Shown here piece after piece: positions 1 to 10,952 of a DNA stretch of 64,000 nucleotides. The translations under genes and the position numbers were made by a program. Origin of the DNA: Sordariomycetes sp. S80-01Y (taxonomy: Eukaryota; Ascomycota; Sordariomycetes); contig JAXQJY010000033.1 in assembly GCA_037042185.1 (NCBI GenBank), positions 2,852,001 through 2,916,000 of the forward strand, read 5' to 3'. A model generated the notes under the pieces. That model made no database searches and was not told the DNA's origin. It saw only the letters and a program-made list of their open reading frames with translations. Position 1 is the first letter of the stretch. Each line of letters begins with the position of its first letter.

Positions 1-1220
1 TTGGCTGCAGGCGGAGGTGCCACTGGCTGACTTGGGCGCGCAGAGTCATTCCTCATAACCGCCATCTCCCTCGTCCTCCTGCGCCTCCCGAGTCTCATCG
101 AACATCGAGCACCGTCGCCGAAATGAAGTTCGAACTCTCCCTCATCTAGAAGGACAGCAGATACGAGTATCTCGCCTGCTGTCTGACTGGCTTCTCTCCA
201 CTCTGGCGTATTTGGTCCATCTTGTTTGAATCTCCTGCTCTACTTCAGGTTGCCGCCTCTTAATCTCTACCTTACCTTCTCACCCCATCTGTTTGGGTGA
301 TCGCAGCGGCATTCACTTGCACTTTTGCGATCCTCATCGACTCGACTCGCCTTGACATCAGCTTGTTTGGCCCTGTTCACTCATCGACCGGCAACTGAAT
401 CAAACGACTCGTCTTTTCTGTGTCACTCTTCAATCTTTCTCGACATTCCCATCACCTTCCGGCCTTTGCCACTTTTCTAGGCCAGTTCCAGGCCAGGCTC
501 CAGTCCCGCACTCGGCCCAGCCCAAGCCCCCCCAGCGAGCGCGGCAACACTCGGTCGCCACCCCAAGAGTCACACCACACAAAGGCCTGACTCTCCCTGT
601 GAGTGAGTACTTGACTACTAGGCCAGGCTGTCGCCATGCCTACTCATACTTACGAAGCCAGGCTCTTCTATTTGCCGCCTTGCCTCGCTCCTTAGGCCAC
701 GCTGCACAGTCACTTCTGTAGCGTCTCCCGATAAGTACTTCGTCAACCTCGTCGACGCCCACGTCAACACACATCGCATCGACCTTCACCTTTACTCTCC
801 TCTCCGCCCACCTCGCCTCTCCCGATGGTAGTCTAGACCTACCGTCACCTTACCCGTTCATACCATCTGGCAGCATTGTCGCGATGCCTCTTGAACGTTA
901 CGCCACTCTCCCAGTCGCCGTCTCAGCTTCGTCCTCCGGTCACCGCGTTTGTAAAAAGTCGATTGTCGACTCGCTCGTCTGAAAAAATACGAACGATCTC
1001 GCCATCCCGCCTCTTACATCCCCGCACGCTCTCGCACCCGCATAGGATACCTCAGTACCTGCATGCACCTGCAGAGCTAGCAACGACTCGGTCCCCTCGA
1101 TACGCTACACGGTAATATAACACGCTCCGACTGGTTCACTTGGCCAGACGGCGACTGGAAACGCTTTCCACACCGGCTTGTACTTTTGTCAAGCCCTCCA
1201 ATCACATATATCATACGAAG
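1..1220. other. Leader or intergenic region upstream of the cyclin gene
   Basis: I see no convincing gene here. The stretch is strongly C+T-rich on the + strand, with many CTC/TCG/CTT runs and only short open frames. This is typical of a long 5' untranslated leader of a fungal cell-cycle gene, so much of it probably belongs to the cyclin transcript starting its coding region at 1221. The transcription start cannot be placed. Confidence 0.5.
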
Positions 1221-3290
1221 ATGAAGTACGACGAGGATGTCTCGCCCGGCTTCGCCCAACCCCTCCGCCATGCCATCTACAACTCTTCAATAGCCTCTTC
1301 GGCTTCCGCATCGACTGCCTCCGTGTGGTCCTCAAACTCGGATCTGTCGTCCCACACCTCCGACTCCTCCAACACCTCAGACGATGGTTCTTCTGGTGTC
1401 TCCTTGGACGGCGACGCCTACGATTCCTACTGTTGCCCCAAGCAAACACGCAACGATGCTCGAATTTCCCAGGCTACGTCTGTGCCTGTAGAGCTGCGCC
1501 AGAACCCTCGTCGCTCCGCTCCAGGCTCCAATGGCCGCCCGTGTCCCCCACCTCTGGTTCGCCAGTCAGATCGCAAGGTCAATTTTGTCGATAGTCTTGT
1601 CGGTATGTCACACACGCACACCGTGCACTTTTGACAACTCAGTATGCTTAACCTTTACCCCACAGATTCCTCGACCCACATCGTGGATGCTATCTGGCCG
1701 ACCTCGTCGACTGTCTGCCGCGCCGAGCTCGGTAGCAAAGCCGTCCTCCCTCTGCGCACATTCATTCAGGAGACTTTGCGCCGCTCACGCACCAGCTATT
1801 CTACGTTGCAGGTTGCCCTGTATTACTTGATCCTGATCAAGCCTCACGTTCCCTCTCGCAGCTTCCTGCGCGAGCAGAGCGACGACCGACACTCTACCCA
1901 AGCTCTTCAGTGTGGACGCCGCATGTTCCTCGCGGCCTTGATCTTGGCCTCCAAGTACCTCCAAGATCGCAACTACTCTGCCAGGGCCTGGTCCAAGATC
2001 TCGGGCTTGAACACGCAGGAGATTAACCAAAATGAGATGGCTTTTCTGTTGGCCGTGAACTGGAAGCTGCACATTGCAGACGACGTTTTCCAGCGCTGGT
2101 CCGACATTGTCATCCAGTACACCCCGCCTTCTTCCCCGCCTTCACCCGGCGGCAACCCTCAGGCTATTACTCAGGCGCATGAGGACTGGAGGCATATCAT
2201 CTTGGGTCTCAACGTTGAACTCACCAACGTCGAGGGCCTTGTGCGCACCCCTCGCGCCAGCCCCAAGGCAAGCGACTTGTCGCCCATGTCTCCTCGCAGT
2301 ATTCTCAACACCTCCTATGAGCGCGTTGATGTTACATCTGTCCCCAAGGGCTTCAACACGCCCATGGTCATGGAGCCTCAACCGACCGTCTTCACCCCTG
2401 GTCGCTTGGCGCCATCCATGGGCATGCTTCCCACCCCGCGTCTCACTCCCCAGATGACTGGACTATGCACCCCTGCAGCGGGTGTCACTCCGTCATCTTT
2501 TGGCAAGGGAAGTTCCATGAGCCTCGCCGTTGCTCAGGCCAGCCATTGCCATGCTGCCCAGCAGTTGGATCGTCCTCCTACCTCGATGAGCTTCTCGCCC
2601 CAGAATTACTTTGGCCGCCGCTCGTCCCTTGCGAACTCGGTATCGACTGCGTCCTCACCGGAATCCATGGTTTCCGACTCCTCGCGTTCCTCGCGCTCTT
2701 CTTCCATCTCCTCGGCCTCGTCGCTCGCTAGCGCGAGTGTGCATGCTAAGACTAGTGTGCCTGCGCGCTTCCGCCCGGCGAAGCTTTGCCATGAGAAGCT
2801 GAGCTCGAGATCGACCATTCCGTCGGTTCCCGAAGATATTGACGATCAATACTACGGCTCCTCGCCAGAGTCCTACACCGGCCCGGTGGGAAGACTCGGA
2901 GACTGGACCATGGGTGAAAACATGGTTAGCCGTAAGCGCAGTCTGGAGGATATGGTAAGCGACCCTGCTTCGGATGCTGCTCGCGCTCTGCAGGAGCTGC
3001 GCGAATTCCGTGGCAATGACGCGACGCCTATTCCTCGCCGTCACAGCAACACCTTGCAAGACAATGTTCGCGACCTGCTCCACGCTTCCAGCCGCGGCCA
3101 CTCTTGGCCTGATACGTTTGTGCGCTCCCGCGCTTCTGAGTCGGACCTGCAAGCTAGTCACGTACCCGAATTTTCGTCTAGAAAACGTGTGTGCTGCGCG
3201 ACAGAAGCCATGAGCGGTTACCAGCACGCCTCGAACCTCCCCCCCATGGCTCAACGCGGTCCTGGGATGTGGGCAAACATCCTGAACTAG
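1221..3290 (+). CDS. Pho85-type (PCL/Clg1-like) cyclin
   Basis: Two exons, 1221-1602 and 1666-3290, with a 63-nt GTATGT...CACAG intron, encode about 668 residues. The cyclin box lies near residues 130-290. It contains the PCL-family signature LRTFIQETLRRSR followed by TLQVALYYL, then FLAALILASKYLQD and the helix around NEMAFLLAVNWKLHI. In this family the cyclin box binds a Pho85/Pho5-type CDK and steers it to substrates in morphogenesis, phosphate or nutrient signalling. The N-terminal 120 residues and the C-terminal half are low-complexity, Ser/Pro-rich and probably disordered, with many SP/TP sites suited to CDK feedback. The start was chosen as the first ATG (1221) in frame with the spliced cyclin box. 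Upstream in-frame starts are not ATG. Which PCL paralogue this is cannot be told from sequence alone. Confidence 0.88.
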
Positions 3291-3853
3291 CTTCGTCACA
3301 ACGAGCTGAACACTGGGCACCATGGCCTGATTTCCGCATCATCTCATTTGTCCTTTCATCATCTATATACCTTGGCACAATCTCCTTCGAGAGGCCACCA
3401 CCCCTTTGAGTCGCCTAAATGCATGGCAACGGCGTCTCACGGTCGGATACTCTTGCAAAAAGCGCCCGATCTTTACGCGTGTATCATCCATCCAAACCAT
3501 TCCACGACAGTGTTCGATGAGCGAGAAAGAGGATGAGAGATATGACCTTGACGAGGGAAAGAGCGAGGATGATGTGGTGATTAACTACTGTACGACTACA
3601 AGATGTTTGCAGCCTCGCAGAAGAAAGGATCAGATTCACTACATGGCTGGCTCCGTTTCTGTCTTTCAGCGTCAAAACTTGGAACATAGAGACGAGCTAG
3701 ATTCGATGTCGAAGTGAAGGAGGAGTTGCAGATAGTAATGAAATGTCCATTAAGCGCACTTCAAGTCCCATATTCAACACTTCATGTGATTCGCGCCAAT
3801 CTAAATATTTGGACACGTTCCTGCTGCGGCCGCGCGAGCCCTGAGTAGCAAGG
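3291..3853. other. Intergenic region, convergent 3' ends
   Basis: This lies between the cyclin stop and the end of the minus-strand gene at 3854-4593. It holds only short open frames with no recognisable protein. It likely carries the two facing 3' untranslated regions. I see no repeat or RNA gene. Confidence 0.5.
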
Positions 3854-4593
3854 CTATACGTACTGAACCGCCCTGTGTGGTGTGCCTTCTGGGTTTTGAG
3901 ATGGCTGCTTCTTATCTACCATCCACTCGATTGCAATGTTGAGTTTCCCACGCAGCTGGCTGGCAAAAGCATTCTCAGCCTGTAGCCTTTTGTTCCACAC
4001 CACACGGCGATCATCTCGAGGCTTGTGACGAGGTTTAAGCTGGGATTGGGGTATCGAAGGAGTGGAGACTTACGGTAGTCGCGTCGTGTATGTTGCATTT
4101 CAAGGCTACTCTGCTCCAATTCCCCGTGTCAGAGATCATCATGCGCTCCCAGCTGCCACTGCCGAATGTTTGAAATGGGCATATTGGCGACCTTCCTCCT
4201 TCTGCGCTTTTGGCCTGGGGGGTGGCTGAGGCCGCTGTCACAGCTTCCGTACGACGCCGCGGATGCACGAGATGGTGGACGCTCGTTTGGGGACGCTGCT
4301 TCGCCTTTCGGGTAGGCGAAGTCGAATGCTGCAGAACTTTCCAGCTTTAGAGCGCTGAGAGGCTCTACTAGATCATATCTGGGATGATCTAGGCTGCAAA
4401 TGTCGGGTCCTTGGGCCCGCATGGTCTCCGTGGTAGAAACCTGGAAAGGCTCAAAGACAGGCGCCGGGTGAAAGCGGCAATTTGCTCCAGTCTGATGAAA
4501 TGCTACTTGCACGCCCTCGGGGCTGACAATGCTAACCATTATGTGAAGGGCGGGATTGGGGACCCCCGTCGTCTCATAGGGTCCGCGAGGCAT
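3854..4593 (-). CDS. SHPP-module protein A, uncertain or partly decayed model
   Basis: The first exon reads from ATG 4593 to a stop at 4129 (about 154 residues). Near residues 108-137 it contains a Ser/Arg stretch, then CDSGLSHPPGQKRRRRKV, the module shared with three neighbouring genes. Further downstream a clear intron (4073 to 4022, GTAAGT...CACAAG, branch-like CTTAAAC) joins a segment ending IHDATT to a 55-residue exon (4021-3854) that contains RVVWNKRLQAENAFASQLRG and ends at a TAG. The join between the first exon's frame and that middle segment is not obvious. Either a weak-signal intron lies around 4130-4215 or the gene is frameshifted. No zinc finger is visible in these exons. The family relationship comes from the module only. 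Function is unknown. The polybasic run could be a nuclear localisation signal. Confidence 0.45.
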
Positions 4594-5373
4594 TCTGACC
4601 GTAGTGGCACGCAGCACGGAACACCCAAGATTGCAAAGTTACGTATGTCTCTCACGTCCGATGCTGAATGACACACCTCCTCGGAACAGAATTATGGACG
4701 AGGCAGGTGTAGATACCACGACCCGCGCGAGATCAGGTCCCAGAGCGGGGTGCAAGGCGTTACGCAACGAGCTTATAGAGACAGCCTCACTATGGTAGTC
4801 AGCCTAATCGTGATGCGGATGTGCACTTTCCAGCTGAAACTGGCTCGCATTAGGTTATTGACCGCCAGGTAGACCAAAATTGATCTCGTCGAGTAGCAGG
4901 AATTATTGTGATGTCTTATGCACTTCGCATCTTGCTCTGTGACTTGTTGAGCTGTTCTATCAAGGAAAAGATATCTGCTCTGGAAAATCGATGTTATTGC
5001 CTAAACAAAAACAGAAGTACCACCACGATCCAAGGGAGTGTTGAAGGAAAGGGTGACTGGACCTCTTGCGGCTAAATGTTCTCACAATTGATACAACAAC
5101 TGATGTCGTGTTGGTAAATGTGCGTCTAATCTAGAGGATATGGAGTACGCTTGCTTGACCACATAGGGTCATCAGCCATGTTGTGATGGCCTTGGTCGTA
5201 TCCATTTGGGACCACTCCTTAAACTCCTGGGAATCCGTTTGACCTTACATGCCCACGCCATCAGAAGGATGAATAGTGCGTCACGAACCTCCCACAACTC
5301 CTGGTGAACCACGAAGTTCTTCAAAAACAGTCCTCAAAAACAAATCAATGAATGCCCTAACATCAAGTTCCGG
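4594..5373. other. Intergenic region between module genes A and B
   Basis: No supported gene. The stretch is more A+T-rich than the flanking core genes, especially 4800-5150, and contains no long open frame. It separates two minus-strand genes and so should hold the 3' end of the C2H2 gene and the promoter of gene A. Confidence 0.5.
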
Positions 5374-6795
5374 TCACACCGATCGAATACTGTTCAAGGG
5401 CCGTCCTGAAGTCTCAGCACCCTCAGTGACGGCAACGAGGGCCTTTTCTTTGGTCATGCAGGCATTCGTGAGTGCATCAGTCCATTTTCCTCTCGTTCCT
5501 GCGTGACTGTGCTTGAGGTGCTGGCGGAAGTGATCTTCGCGGAAGAACTTCTTCGAGGAATTACATTCCCCAAATCTATGCACTTCACGGAGGTGACAGA
5601 GCCTCTTTGCCCAGTCAACATGATTGATGGCACTTTGTCCGATTCCCTTTCCGGATCGAGGAAACTCAAGGCCGCAATAACCACAAACGTCCCATGAGTC
5701 GGGGCGAGCCAGTGAGTTGTGGAAGACATTGTCGAAAACAGACAACGTCGAGCAAGACCATGCATGACGATCTAAGTGAAATAAACTCTGGTGACGCTCA
5801 AATTCGTTCTTGTTCTTGAACCGAATGCTGCAATACTCGCAGTAATACTGCTTCTCCGTAGTATGTGCACTGAGCTCATTCTCAGTGACGAACATTCTAG
5901 GCTTCTCAGGACAGCAGTCGCAAATGAGTGAAGGCTGGGCTTCCCACCCAGTGGTCTTCTGAATCTCTGGCGAGAGCTTTTCATACATTGTGTCCCGATG
6001 ACCCTTGATCAGTCCGGGGCCCCTCAAGGCCTGGCCCGCATCAAAGGGCTGGCTTAGGCTCTCTTCGGTCGTTGATCGTGAACGTCGTGTTCCCTCACCT
6101 GTATCGCTCGGCACGTGAACGACCTTTCTCTTCCTTCTCCTTCGTGCCCGTGGCGGATGAGAAACACAACTGTCTCCAGAGCCCATACTATCCAGAGAGG
6201 ATATAGAAGCCCGCGAGGAAGGTCGGCCACGATCATTCAGGACATCTTGAGGGGGTCTTGTTTCGTGATCTTCCACGCCACTGGGGCCGAGAAAGCTGTG
6301 AGAATGACAAAGATGTCCATACATTGTCATTGGGAAAAGAAAGCCACCTTCTGCACATGATGGGTAGGGACATTCTGAAAGAGTCGTGGCGATAGAATTC
6401 TGTAAATGAAATTGGCGGTAATGGTGATGAAGGCCCTCTAAAGTCGAGAGGAGTATCGGTAAGTGGCAATTTGAGACCCAACACCAGCCGGTTCGGAAAA
6501 CTGGGAGTGCGACCCGAGCTGAATATTCCGAGTCCCTCGCAGCCGAGATGTCAGGGGGAAACTCCTGATCAGGGTGGCAGACTCGATAATGTCGGGACAT
6601 TGCTTCCAAATCGCGGACTGGCTGGATTCTGTCGCAGAGAGGACACCGAGGTTTGAAAGCATCCTCCACATGACTGACTCCTCCGTGCGGCTGAACTGTT
6701 GGTTCATTGAATCCGGTCGGCATGCCGCGAGGAGGTGCTTGCGAATGTTCTCCGTTGGGAACAGCGTATTCAGGGTAAATTGCATTAGGATCCAT
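5374..6795 (-). CDS. C2H2 zinc-finger protein B carrying the SHPP module
   Basis: A single open frame of 473 residues from ATG 6795. The N-terminal third has three Cys/His finger-like units: CPLC...HYRVCH near 50-74, CWVSNC...HHHYRQFH, and CPYPSC...HLCHSH. Residues about 194-225 hold the shared module: SRAS, GSGDSCVSHPP, then RARRRRKRKV, followed by GTRRS. The C-terminal half has a CDCC unit, the classical finger YYCEYCSIRFKNKNEFERHQ, and a block with DVCGYCGLEFP and FGECNSSKKFFREDHFRQHL. That last block matches a widespread Pezizomycotina C2H2 family of putative transcription regulators whose targets are not known to me. The gene lies head-to-head with the NLR gene, with 295 nt between start codons. 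In this copy the module has DSC where the others have DSG. Nuclear DNA binding is inferred, not shown. Confidence 0.85.
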   Translation of the reverse strand: MDPNAIYPEYAVPNGEHSQAPPRGMPTGFNEPTVQPHGGVSHVEDAFKPRCPLCDRIQPVRDLEAMSRHYRVCHPDQEFPPDISAARDSEYSARVALPVFRTGWCWVSNCHLPILLSTLEGLHHHYRQFHLQNSIATTLSECPYPSCAEGGFLFPMTMYGHLCHSHSFLGPSGVEDHETRPPQDVLNDRGRPSSRASISSLDSMGSGDSCVSHPPRARRRRKRKVVHVPSDTGEGTRRSRSTTEESLSQPFDAGQALRGPGLIKGHRDTMYEKLSPEIQKTTGWEAQPSLICDCCPEKPRMFVTENELSAHTTEKQYYCEYCSIRFKNKNEFERHQSLFHLDRHAWSCSTLSVFDNVFHNSLARPDSWDVCGYCGLEFPRSGKGIGQSAINHVDWAKRLCHLREVHRFGECNSSKKFFREDHFRQHLKHSHAGTRGKWTDALTNACMTKEKALVAVTEGAETSGRPLNSIRSV

Positions 6796-7090
6796 ATTGA
6801 TTATGAGCGGATCAAGAGGGAAGTGAGCAGCAAATGCTGTATTGACTGTTTTGGCCGCTGGTCGTAATCTTCGAAATCAAGGCGGGGTTATATTGCCCAG
6901 CTGAGCCATGATATCGAATGTTGCCCCGATGAGGCTGCATGTTGCCCCCTCTCCGGAAGGATGGGCTGGCCTGTTAGTAAAAGCGGCTTGTTCGGCACCA
7001 CTGCCGCGCTGCTCAACTCAGTCTGGATTCCACACGAACTCGGCACATCTTTGCCTCGGATGAAAATTTGGAAAGAAGGGTCAACATGAT
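6796..7090. promoter_or_regulatory. Shared divergent promoter of C2H2 gene B and the NLR
   Basis: Only 295 nt separate the start codons of the minus-strand C2H2 gene (6795) and the plus-strand NLR (7091). Both core promoters and leaders must fit here, so the two genes probably share regulatory input. I see no unambiguous TATA box. A CAGCTGAGCC-containing stretch sits near 6898. Confidence 0.6.
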
Positions 7091-10000
7091 ATGCAATCCC
7101 TGGCTATGGAGTCAACGAAAGTGGCAGCTGATGGCTCCTCAAAGGCCGACCCTAGAAGACCCAGAGACTATAGCGTAGTCATCTTCTGCCCCCTGGTAAT
7201 CGAACAGCAGGCGACGTTCCTAATGCTTGATGAAGTCCACGAAGATGAGCTTCGACGATCTGCTGGCCAGACCATCATCTACACTCTCGGGAGGATAGCG
7301 TCGCATAACGTGGCAATTGCTGGTTATCCAGCTGGAGAGGCCGGCATTGGGATTTCAGGGAGCATGGTATCTGAGGCTCTGCGGGACTTCCCCCGAATCG
7401 AGTTCGGCTTGCTCGTTGGGATAGGCGCGGGTATACCCAGTCCAGAGCGAGACATCCGTCTTGGGGATGTGGCCGTTGCGGTCCCTAACAAAGACAGCCC
7501 AGGGATCATTGGGTACGACCTCATAAAAGTCGAGGAAGACCAGGTCCGCATCAAACAGTGGCAAAACGCAACACATCCTTTGCTGAGATCCGCAATAGGC
7601 AGGATCCAGGTCCATGGTTCGCGGCCCGGACACGATTTCAGACGCCACTTGAAAGTTACAGACAAAGCGCCTGGCTTCAGAAGACCATTAGATCGCTCGA
7701 TGAGCTCCTCTTCCGACGATACTTTGGTATCAAACAACGGAGAGCTCAGTCAGCCCCAGGTACACTACGGTACTATACTGTCAGGCAACGGGGTGATCAA
7801 ATCAAAGATCAAGAGAAATGAGCTGCGGGATAGATTTGGCGGTATCGCCATCGAGATGGAGGCAGCAGGAATGATGTCGAGGCTGCCCGTAGCTGTCATC
7901 AGGGGTATCAGCGACTTTGGGGATGCCCAAAAGAATGACGACTGGCATGCGTATGCTGCCTTGGCAGCGGCGGCTTACGCTAAAGAGGTCATCCTGAGAT
8001 TGGGCTCTCTCAAGGACGATGATCACTGCCCAGAGCCAGAGTCAGTCATCTCTTCGGATATAGACGCCTCCCTGAGTGCCGTGCTACCAGAGCCAGCGCG
8101 ATTCATTGGGAGAGCGGCTGAGCTTTCCTATCTCAAAGGCTTCCTCGACTCGAATTCACCTAGCATACACTCGAAGCGTATACTGGCCGTGTGGGGATTC
8201 GGAGGAGTGGGAAAGTCTCAGCTAATTGCGGAATTTGTCAGAAGCATCAAGATGGAGAAGAACTCACATGACATATTTTGGGTCACTGGCGAAACAAAAG
8301 AAAGCTTCGAGCAAAGTATCTGCAGCTACTTGAAAGCAAAGGGTTCAGTAGGCACTACGCCGCGGGAGCATTATAGCGAGCAGCGAGCAGTTCTCGTGGA
8401 CTCATTTTTTGCTGAGCTGAGGACCGCTCGCCGACACAAGTGGTTGTTGATAGTCGATGGGATACCAAGTGATCGCAACGTGCAGGACCACGTTCGCCGT
8501 CACATTGGAAAGCTCAGCAACGGTCTCATCGTCCTCGTCACTCGGAGCAAAAGTCTGATACAACATGGCCCTTATTGGCAAACGTTGGAAATTAAGGGCC
8601 TGCTCGAGGAGGAGGCTGTCTACCTTCTACAGCAGGAGACAGACGACATCTTCGATAGCGGACCCGGAGGTGAGTGATGTTGGATCAGCAAGAGAGAGTA
8701 TTTCAGCTAAATTTCCATCAGACCTATTGGAGCTTGCTCGAGCTGTCAAGTGCCACCCACTCTCTCTGAGCTTGGCTGCATCCGCCATGTCGCAATCTTT
8801 AATGCCAGCTGCTCAATATGTCGAACAGTGGAAAAGACGCGAGCTCAGTTACGAGTATCTCTCTGCGGACGAAGCTCTGGTACGATCCTTCGAGATTAGC
8901 TTTGCAGAGCTTGAGAATAGTTCCCCGCTTGCTGCGAAGCTGCTTATGTTATTTGGATATCTTGATCACAGTGACATGTGGCTGGATCTTTGCCTCAATG
9001 CCGTGGACGACGACGATGGCGACGAATTCCTCCCGGATTGGCTACGGCAGGTGGCAGCTATGCGTAACCCACGCCAACTGTACCTTCAAATGAAGAACCT
9101 GTCTTTCGTAGAAGCCAAAGGCACTGGACCAAGACAGGAGATTATCTGGGAGATCCACCCTGCGATTCACGAGTTTGCTCGACAGAAGGCCAAATCGAAG
9201 GGGTTGGAAAAGCAGCTCGCGGCTTGCGCAGTCTCTTTAGTCGCGGCGAAGGTACCTCGGTCGAAAGACCGAGACTTCATATACACGGCTCGGCGGCTTG
9301 CATTGCACGCGGAGCAATGCAAGATTTATCTCGACCAAGCCCGCGTTGGCCATCTCGACGTGTACGAAATCAAGGCTTTTGGAGATCTTTTCCGTCTCTT
9401 AGGCCAGTACTCTGAAGCAAAAGACTTCTACACCTATGCGCTTGAGCTCTTGGAGCGAGAAATGATGGACAATGCTGACGATGAGGATCTTGAAACAAAG
9501 GCCAACATCGAAAACAACCTTGGCTTAGTGTTCTATCACCAGAAGAAGTACGAGCTTGCTTTGGAAGCATTCACCACCTCCCAAAGGATTTACGTTCAAA
9601 TGCCCACGGGCGATGGGATTACGAAATGGAGCTCGCTGTATAATATTGGTAGAGCTCTGATGATGGAGGACAAGCTAGACGTGGCGCTGATGAACCTCGA
9701 GCAAGCAGCCGCTTTCTTCAAGCCCTTCGATGCAAACCCTCTTCGGCTCCCGAGTCGTGGGCTGGAAACCCAGCGCGCCAACGCGCACGACGAGGCGCAT
9801 ATATACTACCGGGTGCTCAACGACATCGGTGAGATACAGCTCCGCAAGGATCATCTGGACAAAGCAGAGGCTGCTTTCAAGGAGGCGTTCGAAGGCCAGA
9901 CATCGCAATTAGGGGACGACCACCCTGCAACCTTTCCCATACGACTCAACATTGGTAGGATCTGCGTCAAGAAGCAACGATTCGGTTCGGCAAAAAACAT

Positions 10001-10328
10001 CTTCGCCTACATAATTGCAACCTACACAGGCTGGTGGGGAAGACGCCATTCCGAGACAATGAGGGCTGTCGAGGAGATGGCTGACTCGCATGCAGCTCAT
10101 GCAGAGCAGAAGAGAAAGATGGGAGACTACGAAGGCGACGAATTGAAGAATGCTATCGATCTCTTGAACGAGGTTGTCAACTTCCATACCGAGGTGTTCG
10201 GAGCTGATTCGGCTTCGGCGCGCACCACAGGCTCTAAGCTTCGATTGGCGCAAGACTTTGAGCACCACGGGGCAGAGGACAGCTATGCGAGGTACTATAA
10301 GCCCATAGAAGAGCGCAGTCGGTCTTGA
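7091..10328 (+). CDS. NLR-type STAND receptor: PNP_UDP, NB-ARC, TPR
   Basis: Two exons, 7091-8669 and 8722-10328, joined by a 52-nt GTGAGT...CATCAG intron, encode about 1,061 residues. Residues about 25-300 form a nucleoside phosphorylase-like (PNP_UDP_1) domain with GLLVGIGAGIPS, EMEAAG and RGISDFGD followed by an AAAAYAKE helix. The NB-ARC ATPase follows, with Walker A GFGGVGKS near 368-376 and Walker B LLIVDG. The C-terminal third carries tetratricopeptide-like repeats (about 735-1000), for example LGLVFYHQKKYELALEAF. This is a standard fungal NLR architecture. In such STAND proteins the repeats sense a ligand, the ATPase oligomerises and the N-terminal domain is the effector. Related PNP-family immune effectors cleave nucleotides such as ATP, but whether this one does is unknown. 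All core motifs look intact. It is divergently paired with C2H2 gene B. Confidence 0.92.
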
Positions 10329-10952
10329 AAATACATTTCGTGCGCTATGTAGGGGAGACTGAATACACGTATTGTCTCCTCTGCACCCTGCCAGAATCAC
10401 TCCCCGCTTGCCGGTGCATGTTGACCTTCAGAGCCGAGGCAGAATACCCTATGATCTTTTCAATTCAAGGAATGGCATGCGAGATTTCGAAAACGGACGT
10501 AAGAATTCATTCTCATCCTCCTACATGTTTCCGCAGGCTCGGAGAGCGTTGACTGCGAGGCCTCTGGGTGTATTATACACGCTCCTGGCGCTACTGGAGC
10601 GCTTGAAGTCTGAAAGACCTTGGTCACATGGTACCTGATGGCACGTAACGATGAATAGTTCTTTGAAATTGGACAGCTACATAAGTCTAACGACTTTACC
10701 CTGCTATTCAGTATGTAAACTTCAGATTCAGCTCCTGCAAGTGACCAGTAGCTTTGAGTCATGAGGAAAAAGGGATTTCATGATTACGATTGCAACGAGA
10801 GTTTACTGTAGTAAAAGAAATAGTGAGTTGAAAACGGTAGCCGTGGATGTCTAATTTAATCGAGGAATACGTGGACACTTAAGATAGTCGAGTTTGACTC
10901 TTCGGACCGACCATGAGCTTGCGTTACCTCAGCCACACAATCACGATAGTGA
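10329..10952. other. Intergenic region downstream of the NLR
   Basis: No supported gene. Convergent 3' ends of the NLR and module gene C meet here. The region 10660-10900 is A+T-rich with many stops in all frames. I see no repeat structure. Confidence 0.5.
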
